A stretch of DNA of 64,000 nucleotides from Thiothrix sp. UBA5583 (GCA_002425225.1 DILV01000018.1:67819-131818), one strand, 5' to 3'; counted from the first letter of the stretch, positions 19,301 to 27,874 are shown. Numbers and translations: made by a program. Notes: generated from the letters alone by a model not told the origin.

Positions 19301-19557
19301 AAGTGCCGCGTGATGCAGTGATCGAAGCTGCCGTGCGCCGCTTCCGCCCCATCATGCTGACCGCGCTCGCGGCGATACTGGCGATGATCCCACTGTCGGA
19401 AAGTGTGTTCTTCGGGCCGATGGCAATTGCGATCATGGGCGGGTTGCTGGTGGCAACGCTGCTGACGCTGCTGTTCCTGCCTGCGGTTTACACCGTGTGG
19501 TTCAAGCTGGCGAAGGGCAAGCAAGCGTTCCTGGGTGAAGCTCAGCTCAGCGGGTAA
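16375..19557 (+). CDS. RND-family efflux pump with an in-frame repeat insertion
   Basis: Proton-driven inner-membrane exporter of the AcrB type. The 1060-residue protein has TM1 at the start, a large periplasmic loop, and TM2-6 around 335-490, including the conserved LGLLVDDAIIAIEMM. A second half repeats this layout, with TM8-12 at about 890-1045. Residues about 494-536, between TM6 and TM7, are translated from a C-rich palindromic repeat and read as Pro/Gly-rich sequence (EPLTPHPPLPQGARGG and on). The frame survives, and the insertion falls in a cytoplasmic surface linker that can tolerate it. The gene ends 16 bases inside convergent folK. Substrate unknown. Confidence 0.93.
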   Translation: MNGFNLSEWALRHRNFVLYLMVLTLGLGIFGYNKLGQSEDPPFTFKVMLVQAYWPGATAQEIESQVTDRIEKVMLETQYVDVVRSFSRPGETNIFVIAKDNAPSSAMEGMFYDLRKRVGDMRHTLPQGVIGPLFNDEFGETYGNIFALTGDGFNYAQLRDAADNIRKELLLVKDVAKILSIGEQEERVTIELSNSKLANLGFSVQQLVDVLQAQNAVAAVGAYNTSADRIYVRPQGAFTNLEDIRNLPIVIGNRTLRLREVAEVKRGYADPPHSTFRYQGQEALGIGISMRKGGDIIALGKSLDEALVRIGNQLPVGMELHRVNDQPAAVKRSVGEFLQVVFEAVVIVLAVSFISLGLRAGTVVALSIPLVLAATFFTMHLFGIGLHKISLGSLVLALGLLVDDAIIAIEMMVVKMEEGWDRVKAASFAYSTTAFPMLTGTLVTAAGFLPIATAQSSVGEYTRSIFEVVTIALVISWFAAVIVIPYLGYKLLKEPLTPHPPLPQGARGGKNDDLLAPLPLRDDPSGGWVRGWGEGLSSAFYRWFRHLIQQCVAYPVTVILLTIATFAGSLFLFQFVQQQFFPDSTRMELVVDLKLPEGSSLQATQTEVDKLEQYLNTQQEHIDNFVAYVGNGSPRFYLPLDQQLPAASFAQFVITTNSIADREALRSKLIERLDNNPDFSLARGRVIRLENGPPVGYPVQFRVSGDDLWKLRELGEQVASVMRANPNLVNVHLDWNERSKAISLKLDTAKAISLGVTQSALSQLLQSTLSGTTIGEFREQDQTIPILLRGTATDRDMVSRLAGLNVPTTTGKTVPLSQLAKIDYVQEEGILWHRNRTRTITVRGDIYTKIQAPTVTTQVEAQLGDIRATLPLGYKLETGGAVEESAKGNESIGAGFPLFIVVVLTLLMIQLQSFQRVIMVVLTAPFGMIGVAVFLLLFDKPFGFVAMLGTIALSGMIMRNSVILVDQIERNIDDGEVPRDAVIEAAVRRFRPIMLTALAAILAMIPLSESVFFGPMAIAIMGGLLVATLLTLLFLPAVYTVWFKLAKGKQAFLGEAQLSG
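17854..17981. repeat. C-rich palindromic repeat, copy C (inside the RND gene)
   Basis: A full-length unit of 128 bases. Its left end is AACCCCTCACCCC and its right end GGGGTGAGGGGTT, so the termini are inverted repeats. Two inward palindromes and a variable centre lie between them. It is read through in frame by the RND gene without stop codons. Confidence 0.88.
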
Positions 19558-20033
19558 AGGTCATCGCAGGTCAAGGCTTGCAGACAATCCTGCAAGCGGC
19601 GTCCGCTGGGGAATACCAGATGCGGCGCTAGATCAGCCAATGGCAATACGACGAATGAACGCTCACAAACGCCGGGATGTGGCACACGTAAATCCGGGGA
19701 TTCGATGGTTTCATCGCCATACAACAGCAGGTCGAGGTCAAGAGTACGTGGCCCCCAGCGCAAGCTGGCATCGCGTACCCGCCCATGCGCCCGCTCAACT
19801 GCAAACAAAACATGCAGCAAGGTGTGAGCATCAAGGGTGGTTTGCACGCAAGCGACTGCGTTTACATAATCCGGCTGATCTTGTGGCCCCATTGGCTTGC
19901 TGGTGTAGAAACGCGAAACACCTGCCAACTCAACCCCTTCCCAGGCTGCCAGTTGTGCCAGTGCAGAACGCAAATTAACAGCCGGGTTGCCCAGATTGCT
20001 GCCCAGTCCGAGATAACAGGTGATGGATGTCAT
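19542..20033 (-). CDS. folK: HPPK, folate biosynthesis pyrophosphokinase
   Basis: Transfers pyrophosphate from ATP to 6-hydroxymethyl-7,8-dihydropterin in folate synthesis. The 163-residue protein opens with the family N-terminus YLGLGSNLG and has the HPPK signature RWGPRTLDLDLLLYGD (about 93-108) and the RVPHPG loop. Its ATG overlaps the pcnB stop by four bases. This is the usual pcnB-folK pair. The 3' end overlaps the convergent RND gene by 16 bases. Confidence 0.96.
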   Translation of the reverse strand: MTSITCYLGLGSNLGNPAVNLRSALAQLAAWEGVELAGVSRFYTSKPMGPQDQPDYVNAVACVQTTLDAHTLLHVLFAVERAHGRVRDASLRWGPRTLDLDLLLYGDETIESPDLRVPHPGVCERSFVVLPLADLAPHLVFPSGRRLQDCLQALTCDDLYPLS

Positions 20034-21430
20034 TCCGCCGAAGGCGCGGCAGATTTGGCATTGCTACCGCTATTCTTGCGCTTCTTACGGCGGCGTTGCT
20101 GGCTGTTTCTGCCCTGCCCGCCCTTGCACAAACCGGGACGATCTTCCGGGCTAGCCTGCTGGAAAGCAGTCCACCACTCGGCTTCATCCTTGACCGGCTC
20201 GCCCGCTTGCGCCCGCAGGCATAGAAAATCGTAAGCAGCCCGGAAACGCGGATTCACCAGCAAGGTATTAGCACGGCGCAAATCGTGATAACGGAAACGT
20301 GATTGCAGCGCCCAGATTTCACGGGTTACATTGCTGTAACGGCGCGGAATAGCGGTGCAGTCCACCTGATCACGCAAGGCATCAGTTGCCGCCAGATGCC
20401 ACGCCTGCATTTCCGGGAAACCCTGCAACTGTGCGGCAACAGAAGCCATGTGCACCTTGTGCCACAGCAATACGGCATACAAGAACGCGGGCATGACCGA
20501 CCTGCCATCCGCAATACGCTGATCGGTGTTGGTCAGGGACAATTCCAGCATCCGCTCAAAGATACCTTCTGCATCCTCGACAATACTCTCGGCGGTCAAC
20601 GGCAACAGGTGTTGCAGGATGTCGTATTCACGCAAAAGCTGGAAAGTTTTCCAGCCATCGCCGCAATGCAGCAACTTGATGATTTCGTCGAACAGGCGGG
20701 CAGCCGAAATGCCTTCTAGCAGGATGGCGAGCGGCGTAATGAATTCACGGGTACGCGCCTCAATCTCAAAACCGAGTTTGGCGGCGAAACGGACTGCCCG
20801 CAGAATCCGTACCGGATCTTCGCGGAAACGCTTTTCCGGGTCGCCAAGCAAACGTACCTTGCCTTGCTGTAAGTCTGCCAGACCACCAACAAAGTCCAGT
20901 AATTCACCATTGCTTGGGTTGTAAAACAAGGCATTGATGGTGAAATCGCGCCGCCACACATCCTCTTCCAGCGTACCGTACACATTGTCGTGCAGGATAC
21001 GGCCTTCGTCGTTAACTTTGCCGCCATCATCGCTGTCATCATGCGGGGCGCGGAAGGTTGCGACTTCCAGATAATCACGCCCGTAATAGATGTGGGCAAG
21101 GCGGAAACGCCGCCCAATCAGGCGACAGGAATTAAACAGCTTGCGGATTTCTTCAGGGCGGGCGCTAGTGGCAATATCAAAATCTTTGGGAGTGCGGTTC
21201 AGCAACAAGTCACGCACACAACCACCTACCAGATAGGCTTCGTAACCCGCTTTCTGTAAGCGCCTGATCACATCCTTGGCGCGACCACATATCTTGTCAG
21301 GGGCAATAGCGTGTACCGTGACAGAAACCGTTTCCTCGTTACTGCCAACAATATCGCCCACTGATTCAACAAATTCCGTTTTGGACACAATATAGCCGTC
21401 ACTTACACCAGAAAGTGGTAATAATACCAC
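20030..21430 (-). CDS. pcnB: Poly(A) polymerase I
   Basis: Adds 3' poly(A) tails to RNA to promote decay. The 466-residue protein has the class II nucleotidyltransferase core with LVGGCVRDLLL and the catalytic KDFDIATSA. The RNA-binding region is helical, and the C-terminus is strongly basic (RRRKKRKN), typical of PcnB rather than CCA-adding enzymes. The start is uncertain: the longest frame opens with GTG at 21430, and a GTG at 21388 is an alternative. Neither has a clear SD. A perfect seven-base dyad (21414-21431) lies across the first of these. folK overlaps its end. Confidence 0.93.
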   Translation of the reverse strand: MVLLPLSGVSDGYIVSKTEFVESVGDIVGSNEETVSVTVHAIAPDKICGRAKDVIRRLQKAGYEAYLVGGCVRDLLLNRTPKDFDIATSARPEEIRKLFNSCRLIGRRFRLAHIYYGRDYLEVATFRAPHDDSDDGGKVNDEGRILHDNVYGTLEEDVWRRDFTINALFYNPSNGELLDFVGGLADLQQGKVRLLGDPEKRFREDPVRILRAVRFAAKLGFEIEARTREFITPLAILLEGISAARLFDEIIKLLHCGDGWKTFQLLREYDILQHLLPLTAESIVEDAEGIFERMLELSLTNTDQRIADGRSVMPAFLYAVLLWHKVHMASVAAQLQGFPEMQAWHLAATDALRDQVDCTAIPRRYSNVTREIWALQSRFRYHDLRRANTLLVNPRFRAAYDFLCLRAQAGEPVKDEAEWWTAFQQASPEDRPGLCKGGQGRNSQQRRRKKRKNSGSNAKSAAPSAE

Positions 21431-21466
21431 TACTAACCACTAACACATACCCCATCTGCAACCTTT

Positions 21467-21937
21467 TTACAACACCCACAGCAATGTTTTTGCCATGACG
21501 ATGGCATCTTCCCGCCCAACTGCCGCCGGGTAGTAACCCTTGCGTACCCCGACCTCATTGAAACCAGCATTCAGATATAGACGAATCGCCTGAAAATTCG
21601 ATTGGCGTACTTCCAGAAAACAGGTTTCTGCTTTGGCTCCACGTGCAATCCGCTCCAGTGTACCAAGCAAACGGCTGCCCAGACGCTTGCCCTGATCCAG
21701 TGGACGAACACAAATATTCAACAGGTGCATTTCATCCAGCACGAACATCATCATGGCGTAACCGCAAATTTGCCCATCCTGCTCATAAACCCAGCCGGAA
21801 TAACCGTGTTTGAGGCAATCCATAAAAATACCCTGCGTCCAGGGATAGGGAAAAGCCGCTTGTTCAACCTGCATCACTGCCTCAATATCATCGGCAGTCA
21901 TGGGGCGCAACGGTAACAAATCGGTTTCAGCGGACAT
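21467..21937 (-). CDS. rimI: Ribosomal protein S18-alanine N-acetyltransferase
   Basis: GNAT-family enzyme acetylating the N-terminal Ala of ribosomal protein S18. The ATG at 21937 gives 156 residues. A TTG eight codons earlier (21961) has AGGA eight bases before it and could be the true start, giving 164. The GNAT core is visible: MHLLNICVRPLDQGKRLGSR (acetyl-CoA P-loop, Q/R-x-x-G-x-G/S type), then FLEVRQSNFQAIRLYLNAGF and GYYP. It overlaps the end of udg, and pcnB follows 36 bases later. Confidence 0.9.
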   Translation of the reverse strand: MSAETDLLPLRPMTADDIEAVMQVEQAAFPYPWTQGIFMDCLKHGYSGWVYEQDGQICGYAMMMFVLDEMHLLNICVRPLDQGKRLGSRLLGTLERIARGAKAETCFLEVRQSNFQAIRLYLNAGFNEVGVRKGYYPAAVGREDAIVMAKTLLWVL

Positions 21938-22718
21938 AACGGGCAGCAACTTCGCGGGCAAACAGCAAATCCTGCCACGCTTTGCGTTTGTCGGCAGGTT
22001 GGCGTAACAGGTAGGCAGGGTGATAAGTCACCACAACGGGTGTACGGCTGACAGGAGCAAGATGCTCGCGCCCGCGTAAACGCGCCAGTGGTGCGTCAGT
22101 TTGTAGCATGTTTTGCGCAGCAATGCGCCCTACCACCAAAATCAGGGCGGGATTGACCAACTCGATCTGCCTTTCCAAATAGCCCCGACAGTTGGCTGCT
22201 TCATCCGGTTTGGGATCACGGTTGTTGGGAGGGCGGCATTTGAGGACATTGGCAATATACACCGTTTCACGCGGCATCCCGATGGCTGCCAGCATGTTGT
22301 TGAGCAATTGCCCGGCTTTGCCCACAAACGGTAGCCCCTGTTTGTCTTCCTCTGCACCGGGTGCTTCCCCGATTACCATCCAAACAGCCTGCTGGTTGCC
22401 GGTGCCAAATACGGTCTGGGTACGGGTTTTGGCAAGATCGCAACGGGTGCAGGACTGGACGGTGGCGCGGAGTTCGTCCCAGGAGAGGTGGGAGCAAGAA
22501 GAACCCCTCACCCCCCGCCCCGCACCCAGCCGCTCTTCGCGTCGTCCCTCAAGGGGAGAGGGGAGTGAAGAAGGGTACGAGTTTAGCAGAACGGATGGCA
22601 TCTCTTCCTCCCCCTCTCCCCTTGAGGGAGAGGGGGGCGGGGGGTGAGGGGTATCTTTCGGCTTCCACACCGGAATCCCCATCGCCTGCATGTACCTGTC
22701 CCGCAGTTGCGCATCCAC
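21927..22718 (-). CDS. Family 4 uracil-DNA glycosylase with an in-frame repeat insertion
   Basis: Excises uracil from DNA; an iron-sulfur enzyme of the SPO1-polymerase-like family. The 263-residue protein has Cys pairs fitting a 4Fe-4S site (SCTRCDLAKTR, then LKCRPPNNRDP and ANCRGYLE), the active-site motif GEAPGAEEDKQGLPFVG and the late VVVTYHPAYLLR. The first 20 residues (LRDRYMQAMGIPVW) are a conserved N-terminal helix. Residues about 23-72 are translated from a C-rich repeat and separate that helix from the catalytic domain. The ATG lies seven bases after the leuA stop. Confidence 0.92.
   Translation of the reverse strand: MDAQLRDRYMQAMGIPVWKPKDTPHPPPPSPSRGEGEEEMPSVLLNSYPSSLPSPLEGRREERLGAGRGVRGSSCSHLSWDELRATVQSCTRCDLAKTRTQTVFGTGNQQAVWMVIGEAPGAEEDKQGLPFVGKAGQLLNNMLAAIGMPRETVYIANVLKCRPPNNRDPKPDEAANCRGYLERQIELVNPALILVVGRIAAQNMLQTDAPLARLRGREHLAPVSRTPVVVTYHPAYLLRQPADKRKAWQDLLFAREVAARYVR
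22501..22651. repeat. C-rich palindromic repeat, copy D (inside udg)
   Basis: A full unit of about 151 bases with the same left and right ends as copy C. It has two inward palindromes and an unrelated centre of roughly 45 bases. It is translated on the minus strand in a different frame from copy C, again with no stop codon. Confidence 0.88.
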
Positions 22719-22724
22719 CGACGC

Positions 22725-24275
22725 TTACACCCCGTCGTGCTGGTGCGGATGCGCCCGCTGATCCTGACTGGCGAGCTTGTTCCACGCATCCACATAGGCC
22801 TTGGCAGAGGCAATCACGATGTCGGTATCCGCGCCATGCCCGTGGATGATGCGCCCTGCCTTTTCCAGACGTACCGTTACCTCACCCTGTGCATCCGTAC
22901 CGCTGGTAATGTTGCTGACGGAATACAGCGCCAGCGTGGCGGTTTCACCAACAATACTTTCAATCGCCTTGTAGACCGCATCAACCGGGCCACCGCCCAC
23001 CGCCGTAGCAGTTTGTTCCTTGCCTTGTGTTTTCAGGGTCACACTGGCTTGCGGCGCTTCACCCGTTGAGGAACAGACGTGGGAAGACACCAGTTCATAC
23101 GCGACCTGTTCCTGTGCGGAACGCGCATCCATCATCAGCACCATCAGGTCTTCGTCGAAGATGTCGTGCTTACGATCTGCCAAATCCTTGAAGCGCGAGA
23201 ACGCGGTATTCAATTCTTCTTCCGATTTCAGCTCAATGCCTAGCTCCTGCAAGCGGGTCTTGAGGGCGTTACGCCCGGAATGCTTGCCAAGGACAATCTT
23301 GTTGTCTGTCCAACCAACATCTTGCGCCCGCATGATTTCATAGGTTTCACGATGCTTGAGCACGCCGTCCTGATGGATGCCGGATTCATGCGCAAACGCA
23401 TTCGCACCAACAATGGCCTTGTTCGGCTGCACGGGAAAACCGGTGACACTGGAAACCAGGCGTGAGGTTGGCACAATGTGAGTGGTGTCGATACGGGTTT
23501 CGACCGGGAATACATCGGCACGGGTACGCACTGCCATGACCACTTCTTCCAGAGAAGCATTACCGGCACGTTCCCCCAGACCATTGATCGTACACTCTAC
23601 CTGTCGCGCACCATTCAGGACGGCTGACAAGGAGTTGCCAACAGCCAAACCCAAGTCATTGTGGCAATGTACCGAGAAAATCGCCTTGTCCGCATTCGGA
23701 ATGGTTTTGATCAAACGGCCTACAATATCACCAAATACGGAGGGAATCTGATAACCAACGGTGTCCGGGATGTTGATGGTACGTGCCCCGGCAGCAATGG
23801 CAGCTTCGATGACCCGGCACAGGAAATCAAATTCGGAACGCCCGGCATCTTCACAGGAAAACTCGACATCATCGGTGTAGTTACGCGCACGTTTCACTGC
23901 ATACACCGCCTGTTCCACCACCTGATCCGGTGTCATGCGCAACTTGTTCTGCATGTGGATGGGAGATGTGGCAATAAACGTATGGATACGCCCGGAATTG
24001 GCAGGTTTGATGGCTTCGGCAGCACGGTCAATATCCTTGTCCAGTGCGCGGGCAAGCCCGCAGACTGTGCTGTCCTTCACGAGGCTGGCAATGGCTTTGA
24101 CCGACTCAAAGTCACCGGAGCTGGCAATCGGGAAACCAGCTTCGATAACATCCACCCGCATTTTTTCCAGCATCAGGGCAATGCGGATTTTCTCTTCCTG
24201 CGTCATGGATGCGCCAGGGCTTTGCTCCCCATCGCGCAAAGTGGTATCAAAAATAATCAAACGCTCTTTTGACAT
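22725..24275 (-). CDS. leuA: 2-Isopropylmalate synthase
   Basis: First committed step of leucine synthesis: acetyl-CoA plus 2-oxoisovalerate gives 2-isopropylmalate. The 516-residue protein has a TIM-barrel with the HMGL signature [15 protein letters not shown] at about 9-23 and the metal-binding motif [17 protein letters not shown] linker with [12 protein letters not shown] and the C-terminal leucine-feedback domain (about 385-500) follow. GGAG lies eight bases before the ATG. The 199-base gap to pssA presumably holds its promoter. The rest of the leucine pathway is not in the window. Confidence 0.97.
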   Translation of the reverse strand: MSKERLIIFDTTLRDGEQSPGASMTQEEKIRIALMLEKMRVDVIEAGFPIASSGDFESVKAIASLVKDSTVCGLARALDKDIDRAAEAIKPANSGRIHTFIATSPIHMQNKLRMTPDQVVEQAVYAVKRARNYTDDVEFSCEDAGRSEFDFLCRVIEAAIAAGARTINIPDTVGYQIPSVFGDIVGRLIKTIPNADKAIFSVHCHNDLGLAVGNSLSAVLNGARQVECTINGLGERAGNASLEEVVMAVRTRADVFPVETRIDTTHIVPTSRLVSSVTGFPVQPNKAIVGANAFAHESGIHQDGVLKHRETYEIMRAQDVGWTDNKIVLGKHSGRNALKTRLQELGIELKSEEELNTAFSRFKDLADRKHDIFDEDLMVLMMDARSAQEQVAYELVSSHVCSSTGEAPQASVTLKTQGKEQTATAVGGGPVDAVYKAIESIVGETATLALYSVSNITSGTDAQGEVTVRLEKAGRIIHGHGADTDIVIASAKAYVDAWNKLASQDQRAHPHQHDGV

Positions 24276-24474
24276 GAGTTATGCTCCAAATCACGGCTGC
24301 ACTGCTTGATTTGCAACCGGGGTATCAATCTGAAAGTGGGGGTAATGATAGCGCGTATGGCCCCGCCGGGCGTAAGAATTTATGCCGCCCAGCCGGGCAG
24401 TCGCAGGAAGGGAAAGAATAGAATGTAGCGATTGGCTTTCATGTCACAAACGCTACAACAAAGCGGGTAGAACT

Positions 24475-25257
24475 TCAAGCATCCATATCTTTTTTACGCC
24501 GCTGAAAACGCCGCCAGCGTCGCCATGCCCACAATACCGGGCCTGACAAGGCATACAACAGGAAAACCCCAAACAAGACTTTGGGTGGGTCAATTGTCGT
24601 CAAGGCAAACACCAGCAACACCACCAGTACCGCCACAAACGGCACGCGATTACGCAGGTCAAAATCCTTGAAACTGTAGAAGCTGACATTACTGACCATC
24701 AGCAACCCCGCCGCCAAAGTCAGGAACAGAGCTGGAATCTGTACATTGCGTCCAGTTACATCCAGATCGTGAAAAACCCACACCATACCCACCATCAGGG
24801 CTGCTGACGCAGGACTTGGCAAACCAACGAAGAAACGCTTGTCCACCTTGCCAATTTGCACATTGAAACGCGCCAGCCGCAACGCAGCACACGCCACATA
24901 GACAAACGCCGCCAACCAGCCTGCCTTGCCCCATGCCGCGCCGGAAGACTGTAAATGCACCAGCGCCCACTGATACATCACCAGCCCTGGTGCAACACCA
25001 AAGGAAATCAGATCCGCCATACTGTCGTATTGCGCCCCAAATTCCGATTGGGTATTGGTCATGCGGGCAACCCGCCCATCCAGCCCATCCAGAATCATGG
25101 CGACAAACACGGCCACAGCGGCTGCCTCAAACTTCCCCTGCATGGCAGCAACGACGGCGTAGAAGCCAGCAAACATGGCTCCTGTCGTCAACAAATTGGG
25201 TAAAAGGTAAATCCCCTTGCGCGGAGGAGTTTTTAATTCTGCTTGATTATCTTCCAC
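24475..25257 (-). CDS. pssA: CDP-diacylglycerol-serine O-phosphatidyltransferase
   Basis: Inner-membrane enzyme making phosphatidylserine, the precursor of phosphatidylethanolamine. The 260-residue protein has about eight hydrophobic segments. The CDP-alcohol phosphotransferase motif is complete: DGRVAR, then Gly and two spaced Asp in FGAQYDSMADLISFG (about 58-82). This is the subclass II (Bacillus-like) membrane type, not the peripheral E. coli type. The C-terminus is highly basic (RRWRRFQRRKK). It is upstream of leuA on the same strand. Confidence 0.93.
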   Translation of the reverse strand: MEDNQAELKTPPRKGIYLLPNLLTTGAMFAGFYAVVAAMQGKFEAAAVAVFVAMILDGLDGRVARMTNTQSEFGAQYDSMADLISFGVAPGLVMYQWALVHLQSSGAAWGKAGWLAAFVYVACAALRLARFNVQIGKVDKRFFVGLPSPASAALMVGMVWVFHDLDVTGRNVQIPALFLTLAAGLLMVSNVSFYSFKDFDLRNRVPFVAVLVVLLVFALTTIDPPKVLFGVFLLYALSGPVLWAWRRWRRFQRRKKDMDA

Positions 25258-25340
25258 TTTAGAACATTTCCCGGTTACTGAGGTATCAGCATATTAGCCA
25301 GCAATCTGAGCAAAGTGAAATGTATTTTCGCGGCTGACTG

Positions 25341-25460
25341 TTACTTCTCGCCTGACTTTTTGACGAACAACCAGCCAAAGTACGAAACAATCACTATTGT
25401 CACCACGATAACCAACAAGCTCAAAATGCCTGTCCAGCTTCCAAACATTAGTTCCGCCAT
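25341..25460 (-). CDS. Small single-span membrane protein, DUF3149-like
   Basis: A 39-residue protein too short for most gene finders. It has a short polar N-terminus (MAELMFGSWTG), one strongly hydrophobic segment at about 12-32 and a basic end (FVKKSGEK). Length, topology and the G-x-L-S-L-L start of the membrane segment resemble the DUF3149 family as I remember it; no function is known. Start at 25460; AGG lies close upstream. An FNR site at 25535-25548 lies about 80 bases before the start, between this gene and divergent fnr, so oxygen may control it. Confidence 0.6.
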   Translation of the reverse strand: MAELMFGSWTGILSLLVIVVTIVIVSYFGWLFVKKSGEK

Positions 25461-25534
25461 GATAGCCTATGCTCCTATACTACCGATAATAAACGTGTAC
25501 AATGCACAGTTTAGGCGAATAGACTTACAGCGTT

Positions 25535-25548
25535 TTGATTTACATCAA
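25535..25548. promoter_or_regulatory. FNR box between fnr and the small membrane gene
   Basis: TTGAT-TTAC-ATCAA matches the FNR consensus TTGAT-N4-ATCAA in every defined base. It could autoregulate fnr or activate the minus-strand gene, whose weak -10 candidate TAAACT (25514-25509) is at suitable distance. Confidence 0.8.
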
Positions 25549-25634
25549 GAAACCATCAGCTTTGAAGGGCATGGGAGAGCCGTCCGAGGGAAAATCGGCG
25601 TGCTATTGACAATTATCACAGTTTGGAATGACGC

Positions 25635-26387
25635 ATGAAGACAGTCCCTTTGCACAATGCCAAAAAGCCAGCCGTTGCCTGCAACAATTGCAGCCTGAGC
25701 GAGCTGTGTCTGCCGCGTGGCCTCAACAGTGAAGAGCTGGAATTACTGGAAAACTCCATCAACAAAACCGTCAAGATCAAGAAAAAAGACTACCTGTTCC
25801 ACCGCGATGACAAACAGCACGCCATCTTTGCCGTCAAGGCCGGAGCCATCAAAACCTCGCTATCGACCCCTGACGGTGAAGAACAAATCCTCGGCTTCTA
25901 TCTGCCCGGTGACTTGCTCGGCTTCGATGCATTTTCCCGCGACCGCCACACCTGCGACGCCCAGGCACTGGATGACACATTGGTCTGCGAATTAAGCATG
26001 GACAACTTTCAGGAACTGTGCGGCATGTTGCCCGTCATGCGCGGGCAAATGATGCGGCAGATTGGGGCAGAAATTGAGCGGGAACAAATGCTGTTACTGA
26101 CATTGGGACAAATGCGCACCGAAGAACGCCTAGCAACTTTCCTCTCGAGTCTGGCAGAACGTAACAAGGAACGTGGTTTCTCCAGCACCGAATTCAACTT
26201 ACCGATGGCACGCCACGATCTCGCCAACTATTTGGGCATGGCGGTCGAAACTCTGAGCCGCATGTTTTCTCGCTTGCAGGAAGAAAAAATCATTGCGGTA
26301 CAGCACCGTTTGGTCAAAATCGAAGATCCAAACCGCCTGAAACAACTCGCGCATCACACCTGCCGCCCTGCTAGCGATGCGCTATAA
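25635..26387 (+). CDS. fnr: FNR-type oxygen-sensing transcription regulator
   Basis: Global anaerobic regulator of the CRP/FNR family. The 250-residue protein has the N-terminal cluster Cys16, Cys19 and Cys25 (ACNNCSLSELC) plus a central Cys in RHTCDAQ, fitting the four ligands of an oxygen-labile 4Fe-4S cluster. A cyclic-nucleotide-like beta barrel and dimer helix follow. The helix-turn-helix includes the recognition stretch VETLSRMFSRLQEE, with the E-x-x-S-R pattern that reads TTGAT. It lies beside hemN and the cco genes, its usual targets, and several FNR boxes are found nearby. Confidence 0.96.
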   Translation: MKTVPLHNAKKPAVACNNCSLSELCLPRGLNSEELELLENSINKTVKIKKKDYLFHRDDKQHAIFAVKAGAIKTSLSTPDGEEQILGFYLPGDLLGFDAFSRDRHTCDAQALDDTLVCELSMDNFQELCGMLPVMRGQMMRQIGAEIEREQMLLLTLGQMRTEERLATFLSSLAERNKERGFSSTEFNLPMARHDLANYLGMAVETLSRMFSRLQEEKIIAVQHRLVKIEDPNRLKQLAHHTCRPASDAL

Positions 26388-26392
26388 GCGCA

Positions 26393-27778
26393 TCAGATAA
26401 CCCGAGAGAACCGCTGCTGCACCGTTTGCTTGCGTAAACTGACATCAAACACCATGCAAATATTGCGGATCAAGAAACGCCCACGCGGTGTTACTGCCAA
26501 ACCTGTTGTCGTGAATTGCAGCAATGCATCCTCTGCCATCGGCTGGAGCATTTCCAGTTCACGGGCAAAATAATCGGCAAACTCCAGCTTGAACAAGCGT
26601 TCCACCTGGGTGAAATCCAGTTCAAAATGACAAGCCAGTTGCTGAATGATATAGCGGCGCAGCACATCATCCTCATCCAGCGTCAGCCCCTTAATGACCG
26701 GAAAATGACCTGAATCAAGAGCCGCATAATACTCATCCAGTGTTTTGGCATTCTGGCTATAGCATTCCGCCACACTGCTGATGGAACTGACCCCCATCCC
26801 CACCAGATCACAGTCTGCATGGGTAGTATACCCCTGGAAATTGCGGTGCAACGTACCGTTACGCTGGGCAATCGCCAATTCATCATCCGGCTTGGCGAAA
26901 TGATCCATGCCGATGTATTCGTAACCAGCCCCAGTCAAATGCTCTACCGCCAGTTGCATGATTTGCAACTTGGTTTCAGCAGATGGCAAATCGGCCTCAT
27001 TGATGCGGCGCTGCGGCTTGAACAGATTGGGCATGTGCGCATAGTTGAACACTGAAATCCGGTCAGGCGAGAGTGCAATGATCGTATCCAGCGTCTGGCG
27101 AAAACTGTCAACTGTCTGAAATGGCAAACCGTAGATCAAGTCCACACTGATGGATTTCGCCCCATAAGCACGGCAGGCATCAATCACCGCACGGGTCTGT
27201 TCAATCGGTTGAATGCGATTGACAGCAACCTGTACTCTTTCATCCACATCCTGCACGCCGAGGCTGAAGCGGTTGAAACCGATTTCACGCAACACCCCAA
27301 TGGTTTCTGGCGTTACCGAACGCGGGTCGATCTCGATGGAATAGTCGCAATCGTCGCCCGTATACAGGGAAAAATGCTGGCGGGTCTTTTCCATCAATGC
27401 ACGCATTTCATCGTGATTGAGGAAGGTTGGCGTACCCCCACCCCAGTGCAACTGCTCCACCATGCGGTCACTGTCGTACAACTTTGCCTGCATTTCGATT
27501 TCGCGGAACAGGTACGCCAGGTATTTTTCTGACAGGGAACGATCCTTGGTCGCAATCTTGTTACAAGCACAATAGAAACAGACCGTATCGCAAAACGGAA
27601 TGTGGAAATACAGTGATAGTGGCAACGGGATCGGATCTTCGTTGCTCATGTAGACATGAGCCTTGTACTCATCTTCCGTAAATGCCCCAAAAGCGACTGC
27701 TGTAGGGTAAGACGTATAACGCGGCCCTGCCGTATCATACCGGCGGATCAAGTCTGCATCGAACTGGACTGTACTCAT
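26393..27778 (-). CDS. hemN: Oxygen-independent coproporphyrinogen III oxidase
   Basis: Radical-SAM enzyme converting coproporphyrinogen III to protoporphyrinogen IX without oxygen, in heme synthesis. The ATG at 27778 (GAGG five bases upstream) gives 461 residues; an upstream in-frame start adds an unlikely extension. The radical-SAM motif C-x3-C-x2-C is in HIPFCDTVCFYCAC, and the N-terminal YDTAGPRYTSYPT is the true HemN signature. HemW lacks this. It is convergent with fnr. An FNR box lies about 100 bases upstream, and heme supply fits the neighbouring cbb3 oxidase genes. Confidence 0.96.
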   Translation of the reverse strand: MSTVQFDADLIRRYDTAGPRYTSYPTAVAFGAFTEDEYKAHVYMSNEDPIPLPLSLYFHIPFCDTVCFYCACNKIATKDRSLSEKYLAYLFREIEMQAKLYDSDRMVEQLHWGGGTPTFLNHDEMRALMEKTRQHFSLYTGDDCDYSIEIDPRSVTPETIGVLREIGFNRFSLGVQDVDERVQVAVNRIQPIEQTRAVIDACRAYGAKSISVDLIYGLPFQTVDSFRQTLDTIIALSPDRISVFNYAHMPNLFKPQRRINEADLPSAETKLQIMQLAVEHLTGAGYEYIGMDHFAKPDDELAIAQRNGTLHRNFQGYTTHADCDLVGMGVSSISSVAECYSQNAKTLDEYYAALDSGHFPVIKGLTLDEDDVLRRYIIQQLACHFELDFTQVERLFKLEFADYFARELEMLQPMAEDALLQFTTTGLAVTPRGRFLIRNICMVFDVSLRKQTVQQRFSRVI

Positions 27779-27874
27779 ACCAACCTCTTTTACTGCCGCG
27801 AACCCCCGGCAGGCTACATAAATGCAGTATCTGATCAACAATTACAAGGGATTGAAATAAAACATCAATCTTAG

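Noticed and set aside
24382-24442. 20-codon minus-strand frame before leuA with three Leu codons, as a leucine leader peptide
   Set aside because: The Leu codons are scattered among many hydrophobics, there is no SD, and no terminator or SD-masking helix was found.
25315-25638. 107-codon plus-strand frame upstream of fnr
   Set aside because: It runs across the FNR box and the fnr leader and opposes the small membrane gene; composition is not coding-like.
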